NCBI GenBank assembly: GCA_038496445.1
Contig: JALMLS010000052.1
Coordinates: 79,706 to 143,705 of the forward strand
DNA from: Trichosphaerium sp. ATCC 40318
Taxonomy: Eukaryota; Discosea; Flabellinia; Trichosidae
Direction: 5' to 3'
Length of the DNA stretch: 64,000 nt
The notes below the pieces were generated by a model. The model did not search any database and had not been told where the DNA came from. It saw nothing but the letters and a program-made list of their open reading frames with translations. The translations under genes and the position numbers were made by a program. Positions 12,238 to 28,638 of this stretch are shown here, piece by piece; position 1 is the first letter of the stretch, and the number at the start of each line of letters is the position of its first letter.

Positions 12238-12263
12238 TTCCGTTGAATTTTCGCTGAAATTCC
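12238..12263 (-). promoter_or_regulatory. Heat-shock-element-like array upstream of Hsp104
   Basis: The stretch reads TTC-cgt-TGAAT-TTTCG-c-TGAAA-TTCC. It contains two GAA-nn-TTC inverted pairs (GAATTTTC and GAAATTC) separated by one extra base, plus an upstream TTC. Alternating nGAAn/nTTCn blocks bind heat shock factor. The position, 61-86 bases before the Hsp104 start codon, fits a stress promoter, although the spacing is imperfect. Confidence 0.5.
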
Positions 12264-12910
12264 ATAGAGATTTGATGCAATTTTTGTCGACTTTCTTCCA
12301 AGTGCTACGACTAAATTTTGGTAGCCTTTACCGACATATACTTTATCGCCAGCGAAATATACTCTATCGAGGCTCAACGCCTCGAACTCATCACTCGCTG
12401 CTGACAAAACGCTAACATAAAATTGGCATCTTTTGCGATTTAGGAAACAGATTGTTTCATCGATTATTTGTTACAATGATTAGTATCAATAGACGTGTGA
12501 GAAGGCTACAACTTCTCCGTAAAACGGTCATCACTGGCCACCAATGCTATTCAAGTGTATTGTTTTTCAAAAGTGATATGTGCTTTTGGCGAACATTTCG
12601 GTGTACCGTTTATCGACATGTACGGTAGAAGTCGCTTCTGAAATCACGGTTAGTGAACAGGAACAACCGGTAACCGTTTAGTGCACAACCGGTCTGTCGC
12701 TGAAATAAAAACCGCCGGACGGTTTAGTTAGTTGAATTATAGTGTCTACTGCTTTATGAGCTACCGTCTTTTGTTGTAAATTGATAACAATGACCGGAGA
12801 ATTCAGCGGATTTCGCACGTTTTTTTTGTCCGGAAAATTATTACTTAATTCTGTTCATTGTAATCTTTGCTAAGTGTAGTGCACAACCAATAATAAACCG
12901 CCACTACAGG
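12264..12910. other. Divergent intergenic region between Hsp104 and ABC transporter
   Basis: No gene is recognised. CGGT-rich segments occur at about 12605-12725, including AACCGGTAACCGTT and CAACCGGTCTG. A partial direct repeat is also present: AGTGCACAACC followed by AAACCGCC, near 12680-12716 and again near 12878-12903. These could be remnants of an element related to the block at 6761, but the similarity is short. Confidence 0.35.
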
Positions 12911-19550
<6,640 letters not shown>

Positions 19551-20428
19551 CTGCAATTTTTGTTTCTGTCAACTACCTTTTGTAATTACGAGTGTTGGTT
19601 TATAAATAAAAAATAATACGCTCTATTTGTAGTTCCTTTGTAATGCCCATAGTCAAAGTGTTGAGAAAACCAGTATTGACTGTTTTGTACTATGTTTCAA
19701 TGTCTATGAACGTGAAGTACACAAATACTTGACCACTAGTGCTGCTGATGTTAATATGCACAAAAAAGCAAGAAAAAATACATTAGTTTTTTTTTTTTGA
19801 ATTGATGTGCAATCGATTGGTCGTATGTATTAGAAAGGTTCAATCTATTGACACTGAAATAAAATCCACTACTTTAAGTATACTATAATTGCGTAAAGTT
19901 GTAACATGGTGGTGAGATATCAGTTAATAAACCGAAATAGTTTTTGAATGAAAAAATCTATCATAAGTGTGAGTAATTTATGACAGAGATAACCGTAAAA
20001 ATGGTAAGTAATTGTTATTATTTATTGAACTATGCAAAGTCAGTGTAGTGTTAACGCTATTTTTTTGTGTAGCTATTTGGGCTCGAAACACTGCTGTTAC
20101 TATATCTAATTGCAGATTTAATGAGTGCTATGATTATAGTATACATCTAATCGAAGGCAATATGGTACACTAGTTTTTGACATTAAAAACTGATACTATC
20201 TCTTGTTCTGTTGTCAGCAACAAAAAATACTGTGCTACTATAGTGCTAATTCAAGAGGAGATGCACCGTCACCTGGTTCTATCATTTTGTTTTCAAAATG
20301 GAAAAAGTATTAGGCGAAAAATCGTTACAGTGGTTGAATGGCAAATAAACTATTTATAAGCACCAAACACTCTACAGATAAAACACTTTATTTACATACT
20401 GACAAGGGCGGTATCTTTTTTTTTTGGT
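19551..20428. other. Convergent intergenic region
   Basis: This stretch of 878 bases is AT-rich. AATAAA/AAATAA motifs at 19605-19615, just after the transporter stop, are probable polyadenylation signals. The only sizeable ORF (20177-20359) has no recognisable features. I see no RNA gene or repeat. Confidence 0.4.
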
Positions 20429-23080
20429 TTACTTGGAACCACAAAACTGAGCCTTCCAGTCTAACCAATCGTTGACTTGTATGAATTTTTTTTCAAAAAG
20501 AACTTTGATCTTCTTTTTCTTAAAGAATAATCCAGATATAGCTTCAGTTGATTGTTGATTACCAATATCATTACCACATTTACAATATAATTTACCTATT
20601 TTAGATGCAACTCTTTCTTCAAGATGCTCAACAACCATATTTTTTTTTTCCAAAAAATCAAAAGTTTTTTGAATCATAACCAAATGCTTCCCTTGTTGTC
20701 CGGGGTACTGCAAAGGTATAAAATCATTTGATGTACCTAATATAATACTACACTTTTTACAGCATAAAAGAATATCAGACTGCTTTGTATCTTGTTTAAG
20801 TATAGTAGAAGTAGAAACTGAACTTTTTTTTTGTTGCTGTTGTTTTTTTTTTTGAAGATTAGGATCTTGCCAAGACTTGTTAAGTACGCCCATTTTTTTA
20901 AGCGCATCTGCGCATGCAAGAAGTTCTGCTGTTTTTTTTGTTTTATGAGAAGCTCTACCATGAGTAAATTGTGTTTTTGTATAGAAAGTAGGAGGTATTG
21001 GTGCCTAATAGAACATAAATAAACAAAGCAAATTCAAAAAGTAGAAAAATTGTTTCTTTTGTTTTTATGTTGTTTCGCCTTCCTTGTTTTTTGACGAGTT
21101 ACAAATAGAGGAAGGCTAAAGCATACAAATTGCCATCTTTTTAGAGGTTGTAAAACTTATCACAACAAGGCAACAAACAGCAATGTGTCAAACAAAAAGT
21201 ACTCAAAAAAATTTCTGTTTTACCTTGACTATAAATTCTCTGTTTGTCTTATCTTGTTCGTATGTATATACTAATTTCCCTCTGGCTCTTTGCCAGTAGC
21301 TGTGTAGCATGACTTTTGGGTTTTGGTCGACTTTACGTAATTTAGATAATACTGGTAATGTCTGCAAAAAGAAATACATAAAAAATGAGATAATTCGGGG
21401 GTTGTGTGTTCATACCTTGTTTGCTTCGCTAGCTATAATATTAATGAGATCATCAATATGATCTTTTGGTATTGAGCGCCCATTCTAGATGTTCTTTCAT
21501 GAGTTTCAATGTCACCTTAGACAAAAAATTTCGTACCTTTCTCAAACATTCACTTATTACGCTAAGGTAAAAAAACACGTGAGAAACAGAAACTAAGAAT
21601 TCGGTCTTGTATTTACCTTGGCTTTGCTGTCTTATCAGTACTCTGTAGTATGGCTTTCCCAACTTTCTCTCCAATACCAATTGCATTGTATTTACTCATA
21701 ACAATACTACAAAGACGTAACTAACCAACAAAATGGTGTAGAAAATAAAAATAACACAAACCTTGGGTTCACATCCTCTTTGCGCCCTACAGCATCTCGC
21801 CATTGGTACACTGCAAGAGCGACTGATTTCTACTATCATCAGAATTGAATATATAACGAATAAAATACCTGTAGTTCGTTTAAAGGAGCTCCCTTAGCTT
21901 TTCTCCAATCGCGAAGATGTTTTCCTAAAAAAGTGTCAGTACAAACGAACACAAAGAGCGTTCAACGTACGTAAAGCGTCTTTAATGCTTCTGTTATGAT
22001 TCTCCCACATTTTGAGCGTCATATCTTGACAATTCTCCCAAGCCACGTGTAACAACGTTTTACCCTTACCTACAGAAGTAGCCAAAAATTAAAAATCTAC
22101 GAGAGCAGTTTGGATTCAGTACGTACTCGTCAATGCTTTGTTTGGTTCCTCTAGGCTATCAAGAAGACGTGCTATACGTCTAAAGATATATACAAGATAA
22201 TGTGAGTCCAATCTAGCGTAGTGAGTCATCACAGCACTCCATGATTTGATAGGCTGTCTCCAATCGCTTCTTGCTAGTTCTTTCGTTTTAGGTTCGTTAC
22301 AAAAGTAGTCTAACAGCCCGCCAAGGCTTACTCTAACAAAGAATATAAGAAGAAAGAACAATCTAAAGCACAGATATCTCTTGACGATATTACAAGACAC
22401 TCGTACTTGTCTGGACCTTCATTGTTTTCTCCTGCATGCTCTAATAAAACAAGATTAAAAATTAAAGGAAGAGAAAAAAATATGCGTGATCGATTACCTT
22501 TGTACAGTTCAATGCCAACTTGTGTATCGAATACATTAACAACATATAAACCAAAGTCACGTTGTAACCAAATAAGATCTTGATCGGCTCTAAAGAAATA
22601 AAATAAACAACTGATACATTCTAAAAAGTGATTTTTTTTTCTACTGTTTCCAAGGATGTGTGGTCGTTTGTTCGTACCCGTGAAGTATCTTCAGGATCTT
22701 AGTATTATTAAATGGCTCATTTAGGATATGAATATGATCACGAAGAGCTAAACCATCAACAAGAAAATCGTGGGAACGCGGATCATTACTAGAGTTTTGA
22801 ACTGAGATTTGAATGATACATGTCATGCCGTAATACGAATAATCCATGTGTTGCTATAGCGCACGTTAAACAACACATAAACAAGTACATCATAGCATAG
22901 TACAACAACCCCAGTCGTACACTACAAAGAAGAAAAAAAAAAGCGAAAAAAAACCGTTTGTTGGTGACGTGTTTTATTTACCTCTGTATCTACACCGAAG
23001 CATTTGACTTTATTCAAAACGTTTACTAAACTAGCCAATTGTTGTTCTGTTTCAACTATCGTTAGATTTTCTTCCTTCAT
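20429..23080 (-). CDS. DEDDy 3'-5' exonuclease with HRDC, dsRBM-like and RIG-I-like C-terminal domains
   Basis: Thirteen exons (23080-22982, 22853-22678, 22589-22498, 22440-22407, 22332-22127, 22069-21971, 21924-21869, 21830-21762, 21706-21696, 21561-21537, 21484-21416, 21361-21224, 21004-20429) sum to 1650 nt, 549 residues. Residues 1-200 are an RNase D/Rrp6 exonuclease: Exo I FGVDTE, Exo II HGADQDLIWL, Exo III HYARLDSHYL, with ADW-like RSDWRQP. Residues 250-312 are HRDC (LAVYQWRDAVGRKEDVNP). Residues 325-397 follow the dsRNA-binding motif pattern: NPKVMLHSYWQ, NREFIVK, HGRASHKTKKTAELLACADA. After a Lys/Gln linker, residues 436-549 have LLCCKKCSI, KLYCKCGNDIG, KKIKVLFEKKF and NDWLDWK in the order of the zinc-binding C-terminal domain of RIG-I/MDA5. 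It probably trims dsRNA or structured RNA; nuclear-exosome association is unproven. Confidence 0.88.
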
Positions 23081-23220
23081 CTTAGTAGCGGGCTAAAGGC
23101 AAGGCGTTAGAATGGAGTTGAGTTATTGTTAAATCAGTTGTAGTATTTGACGCCTGTCATTCTACAAACAGCGCTAACGCGCTAGCAGTGACTGTGGATA
23201 AAAGCTCAGCCCAGAAACAA

Positions 23221-23585
23221 TTACTCATAAAAAAACCGAAAAGATCTCTAAGAGGAGTATATCGCCTGCGATCAGGTTCTTTTTACGTACTGGTGTTGGT
23301 ATATCATCCTTCCAAGTGTATTGAGAAGGCTGTTTACAAAGCAGTTAACAATCTGTTATGTTTAAATGTGTCACTCACGTCAATGGTGCTTATCAAGTCA
23401 TTAATTTCGTGTTTGAAAGGGTGTTCGTATGGCGGATTAGAGTATGACGCTAAAATAGACAAAATAAATATCAAAGCCATTGGAAGTACTCCCGCACGTA
23501 ATGGATAAGCACTGTGGTACTTTTTTAACAGTTTAGGCTTTATTGGACCAGCGTTGTTATTAACACCTCTTTTCGCGTTGGCCAC
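23221..23585 (-). CDS. Hypothetical small membrane protein, possibly truncated
   Basis: The reading frame begins MANAKRGVNNNAGPIKPK and contains one clear membrane segment (AGVLPMALIFILSILASY). A splice after STID (GTGAGT donor) could join PSQYTWKDDIPTP, whose exon ends at a GTACGT donor. A last short exon would then stop at 23221. The basic start followed by a helix is faintly like the N-terminus of P5A-type ATPases, but nothing else of that family is present, so a fragment or an unrelated small protein are both possible. It lies divergently just upstream of the exonuclease gene. Confidence 0.3.
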
Positions 23586-23893
23586 GCGTCTGAAACAACG
23601 ACATAAGACAAGGAGTCGACATTGCCGATGTCTATTTTCAAAAAGCGACGTACGGTGTTAGATGTGATCGGAATACGCTTTTCACAGCCATGGAGATACG
23701 TTTGTGACGGAATGAGGATGAAAGGTCAACTGGGGTCGCGGAATGGCATTCCATGAACTAAACGTGCCCTGAACGACAGTCGCGACGAGTCCTTTTTTTT
23801 GAGAGACTTTCTAAACCCTTGCTAAAACTGGCGTTACGTTAAGAGTAGTGTTATGTACACGTGACAAGTTAATTTTTCTAATTTTCACTTTAT
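23586..23893. other. Intergenic region
   Basis: No coding or RNA feature is recognised in these 308 bases. Confidence 0.35.
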
Positions 23894-24883
23894 TTAAATG
23901 GGTGTGTAACAAACAGTACACCAGCATCTCGATACAAAAGTATTGTGCATCAGTATACAACCAATTGGAGTCACTGCTCCAAGACCAATCAACGCATTTT
24001 TACAACCATTATCCTTACATCCTGGAGCATTAATGCCGCATGTTTGAGTTAGAGTGATGTCGCTCTGTGGTACACAAGCACAAACACGTTCTGTACCACC
24101 AGCTAAGAAATCACGTGAGTTGAGAAGAGCTTGATACTTGGAAAAGACGTACCAGGGAGGTATCTGTGGTACAATTTACATTCTGTTCCTTCCGTCTGCG
24201 ATTGGCAGCCATTATCTTGGCATCTTCCTAAGAATGGATTCCATCTACAGCATCCCGTTGACTAGACAACACGTGTGAGTAAAAAACGAGGTCGAAAGGC
24301 CGATAGCTTACTACTGGAGGCTCAGTTGGTACTGGTGGTTTAGTAGTAGGTGCTCTTGTAGTTGGCGCTGGTGGATCGCAACAGCAGCAAGCACACTCTG
24401 CAGATGCCTTATGGAATGCGTCGTTAGGACAACAACGAAGCTCGAAAACGTCTGTCGTCTTTTTACATTCATTTACAGTCATAAGAGGTTTACCCAAAGC
24501 ATTACACTTTCTAAATAGTACGAAACAAGTTAGTAAAACTTCAATACGAAGGAAGCTCTCCGACTAAAAAGACCGAATCACGTGGGAATAATTTAATTTT
24601 GGTTTCTAAAGTTTTTCGGGTTCAAAGTAAAGAGATGGCTCTTGAAAAGGATAAATATATTACATGTTACGTACGCTTGACATGCTTGTTTTGCTGATAG
24701 TAATGCGTCATCACAAGCTTCTGTTTTATTACAAGACGATTCAATAACAACGCCTGAGTTTACAGGAACGCAAGGCTGACAGAATACCTAGTTGAAGTTA
24801 GACCCGAGAGATACTCAAGTAATACGTACCGATGCTAAGAGACATGCGGCAGCAAGACAAACAAGTAGAGAAGAGACCCTCAT
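23894..24883 (-). CDS. Secreted cysteine-rich protein with Pro/Thr linker
   Basis: A signal peptide (MRVSSLLVCLAAACLLASVFC) is split by the first intron, with donor GTACG at about 24829. The mature protein is very Cys-rich: QPCVPVNSGVVIESSCNKTE, ECKKTTDVFELRCCPND, AECACCCCDPPAPT, GCCRWNPFLGRCQDNGCQSQ, ERVCACVPQS, GCKDNGCKNALIGLGA and SRCWCTVCYTPI at the end. A short PAPTTRAPTTKPP linker divides it and is reminiscent of the lectin stalk at 3.3 kb. Introns at about 24830, 24680, 24310 and 24140 keep the frame. I do not recognise the family. An extracellular, disulfide-bonded adhesive or protective role is an inference. Confidence 0.75.
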
Positions 24884-25606
24884 GACGTTTAGTTTGGGCG
24901 TTTGAGGCTAATGGTACGTTCACATCGATTCGCTAAACGGCCATGTTCATATGAATTTAGTACGTTATCAGAACGTGTTAAAAAAAGGGCAGTTTCTGTG
25001 AGCGTGTTGACGTGTAAAAACTTGGTACACGGCTTCTCGGTATTTTAATCGAAATGCGAGTTTGTACTTATTTCGAAGACAATTGCGAGTTTTTATGTAC
25101 TTTTTTTTCAGTTATGGTATTTGCACGTTCTCAGGCGTGTTAACAGGTAACACTCTATAACTTTCATAAATAATTTCAGGGGATTATTACCGTTTAATCC
25201 TTGAGCGAGTCGCTTTAACAAAAACCTGTGCACCTTATTCTTTCTTACTAGAATCAACAAGTACTTCCACTTGCCAGAACCTTATCCAGTACACGTACCT
25301 AAGAAATAACACTTTATCCGCTTTGTTAGCAGTGATTCGGGCTATTACGTCCAACTTATAGCCTTTAATGTTGGTTTCTTCTCAATTTATTCCTGCATTT
25401 ATCGATTCTCAGTTTTCTAACCAGTATAATTCGATTGCAATCAAAGTAATGTACTCTATATACCCAAGGTACTTACACGCGTGCCCCTTTAAGAATTTTC
25501 GTTTATTGCATGTCCAGAATATGTTTCCCAAATTGGCAAGTATACTGCTCAAGACATCGTATTGTACCAATTTAATTTTACGCTCGTAGTTATTACAGAG
25601 GTCGCA
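24884..25606. other. Divergent intergenic region
   Basis: These 723 bases separate the divergent Cys-rich-protein and receptor genes and contain no convincing ORF. Promoters for both genes must lie here. A CACGTG palindrome sits in the adjacent part at about 24580, inside the neighbouring gene, but no other clear motif is seen. Confidence 0.35.
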
Positions 25607-27894
25607 ATGAATTACGTAGTTGTGATACTGGTATTCACGTGTGCATCCGTGGCATACTCTCAGGGTTGTGTAACTGTTAACAACACATCTAATTTATGTG
25701 GCTTTCCAAACAATTATACGTTCTTTACTACTCTCAATTTTACGGTGGAGGTTCTCGATGGACTATATGAAGCTCAAAGAGGAGGAATATCAGATGTATC
25801 ACAATTTGTGTCCACAGAGTACGCAGCAAGCTAACTGCTGTCATAAAACCGCGTTTGACGCAATTATACTAGGTGTGGCGCTGCTTTTAAAGAACTTGTA
25901 TGCAAATCGGTATACCGACAATGTGCTGGTACGTTAGACAATGGTTTCTCAAACGCTCGCTACTTCACCCAATAAGGCGGCACTATCCTTTTTTGGAAGT
26001 AATTTGCTTAAAGGTTTCTTGCCTGTGCCCATATGTACGGATGTATGTGAGTCAGTAAGATCATGTCTTGGTGCTGTAGGTGTAGAAGAAGCGCTACTTC
26101 CAAATTGTTCAGCTCTCTTGTGTACGTTCTTAGCGACAAAAAAAAAAAAATTTGAGTGGCGCCTTACTTCACTTTAAGTTGGTCTACCTGAGTTCGCTCC
26201 ACGCCCAGCATGTAACCAAGTAGAGGCACAACAAATACCTTCGGATTGCATTTATCCGGCAGTATACAATGTAGATCATGAAGATGGGTTCCTAGGCTTG
26301 TGTGATACTGGATGTCCAAAGAATTTCATTAAAGATACGCCACGAAAAATAGAAATAATAGTGCGGCATTTTTACCTTTAGCTCATGTGTGTTGTACTAA
26401 CATTTATTACAATTTCCAGCTTATGTATGTCTTCACGCCTATCTCCATTTTACTTGGTATCATGGGCCTGTTCGTATCTATTAGAGTATCTATGAAGCGT
26501 GGATTTCCGTTGGTGTTGCATACTCTAGTCATAGCGTACAACTCTCCTTCAGATGTCTACCATTGCTAAAAATGCACACTAGGTACTCACTCATTGGTGT
26601 TCTGGGATATATACCTAGTTTTATTGTTGGGCCAGAGAAGTTAAAGTGCTTGAACGAAGCTACAGAGTACAGACCAACTGATAACTACCTGTGTCTTATA
26701 CAAGGTATGCTACAATTTGCCGTACTTACTTACAATATTAAAATAGGGCTCTTCATTACGCACTTTACTCTGCTCACTGATTGCGCGTTTGTAGCATGGG
26801 TAGTAGGCATGATATGCATGTTCCTTACTCAAAAGCAGCCCAACAACTACTTCAAGTAATTTTATTTGTACAGTTTTCAGCACGTCTAACTTTACTGCTA
26901 GAATAGCGTTATACGTTATACCATGGATTTTCATGACAGCATGGGATATAGGATATCTTGCAAAGGACAACTTTGGTGCAAACGTGGCAGTATCAACACA
27001 TTGTGCAAGTGAGTGAAACGGTTGTTTCCTTGAAACACAAAAGTATTTAATCTGTTGCTAGTGCGCCTCAATTCAAGATCTCTTACCATAACACATATTG
27101 TTCTTACCTCTATAATAACAGTTTCATGTGTCGTTGGGTGTATTGCCTTCGCATTTCTAGTGTATAGAGTATGGATAAACCGAGAACCTGCGCTGAAAAA
27201 AGGTTGTGCTAACTTAGTATTTCTAGGAATTTGCAAAACTAAAGAGTTTGAGTGGTAACAAAAGACAACGTCGGGCGCAGAAAAAATTTGCTAGAAGCCA
27301 ATCAGTTTTGATAGTATTTATTGTAGTCTTTATTTACTTTCTTGTTGTACCTGTATCATTGATGATACAGACTTTGGGTTCAAGCGAAGAAGCACAAGGG
27401 ATAGACTTCGTTTCATGGATGGCTTGTGAAAGAACAACTCCAGGACAGTGCAGTACGCGTTTCTTTATCACGTGTGGCATCATGCACCTAATAAAATTTG
27501 TATAGAACTAGGAGCAGTCAGCGCAGATTGGGTTCAATCTTGAACAGCTTTAATATTAACGCTAGACCTACAATTATAATACTAGCTTCATTAAGTACGT
27601 CTTTCAAAACGTTTCTTGATTTTTTATGAAGTACAACATCTCCACTGACAGCCAGTTTAATGATAGCTGTTAAACCTTTCTATGATGAATTACTTGCATT
27701 GTTTGGTATTGTTGTATCTTCAATTGCTACCACACGTAAGTCATCGCCTCATATTGTCTTCTTCTTTGTTAACAATCTTCGTAGTATCCATTTCTACGCG
27801 TTCAGCAACGACTACAGAAGGATCAAATACTCTATCTTCTGATCCAAAGGAGGGTGACGAAAGCGAAGAAGAGCTAGACGACGTAGGCGAATAA
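25607..27894 (+). CDS. Frizzled/smoothened-like seven-helix receptor
   Basis: A signal peptide (MNYVVVILVFTCASVAYSQG) precedes a Cys-rich domain whose spliced exons give ECGAAFKELVCKSVYRQCAG, then LPVPICTDVCESVRSCLG and ALLPNCSALLFGLPEF, the ordered cysteine pattern of frizzled CRDs. Seven hydrophobic helices follow, among them MYVFTPISILLGIMGLF, YSLIGVLGYIPSFIVG, IALYVIPWIFMTAW, IVLTSIITVSCVVGCIAFAF and VLIVFIVVFIYFLVVPVSLM. The cytoplasmic tail is acidic and Ser/Thr-rich (KEGDESEEELDDVGE). The overall form matches the Fsl receptors of Dictyostelium. Joins between helix 6 and the last exon are uncertain, and one intron (start near 26802) appears to use a GC donor. Ligand and coupling are unknown. 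Confidence 0.85.
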
Positions 27895-28638
27895 GAAACT
27901 AGCTATAAATAAGTATGATGAGTTTGTAGTTATACAAACCAAGGTAGTATAACTATCTTTTTTAATAAAGAAACAGCTTCATAGCGATAAAAATCAAGTT
28001 TGGTTATCGACAGTAGCAAGATAATAGCTATTTGTTCAAGCTAGCACACTAAAGTAACTACGTATCGCACCGTAAGCACGTGATACAACATTGCTTTACC
28101 ACTTTTAGCATTATTAGTACTTTTCATCTTGCTCTGTAGTTAGCGAAGGACTATCGCAGCGATGCGTTAAATAAGCACTCCCTCTATACTATCACATACA
28201 TTAAATGAGCACGCTCTCTATTACAAATAAACAGAATCTGTATTTTCGAGCACACTTTATGGATAAATACTGAAAAAACGAATTCGCTTTAGAACTCTGT
28301 ATCCTTTATGATATTACACACGACAATCGCAATATGTATTTTCTTGTCCATCGTTGTTTCCAACGCTAGCTAGCGTTGTGAGATTGTGTTCATATCGTTG
28401 CCCAAATGAAAATAGACTTTTATGTTCGTCGCCCTCGCTAGTCCTAGCGTAATATTACCATATTAACCTACAATATTGTACGAACCATTTTGCAGTTTAT
28501 CTAGCGTGTACGTTTTCTACAAAGTATCTTTGTGTCCCGTGTAAAATATTACCAAATTTCTACTAAAATAACAGTGTACACAGACTATTTCCACAGCATT
28601 ACGCAATACAACAGCTCTCTAAAGATAAAGGAATAGCC
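27895..28638. other. Intergenic region
   Basis: These 744 bases are AT-rich, with scattered GCTAGC/TAGCG motifs such as AACGCTAGCTAGCGTTGTG near 28363. AATAAA near 27965 may terminate the receptor transcript. No gene is recognised. Confidence 0.4.

Noticed and set aside
12132-12407. 91-codon minus frame upstream of and overlapping the Hsp104 start
   Set aside because: It lies in another frame, covers the heat-shock-element region and has no family features. Hsp104 has a standard Clp-N start at 12177.
23221-23585. Assignment of the small minus ORF as a P5A-type ATPase N-terminus
   Set aside because: The resemblance is limited to a basic start and one helix. No ATPase exon follows before the exonuclease gene.
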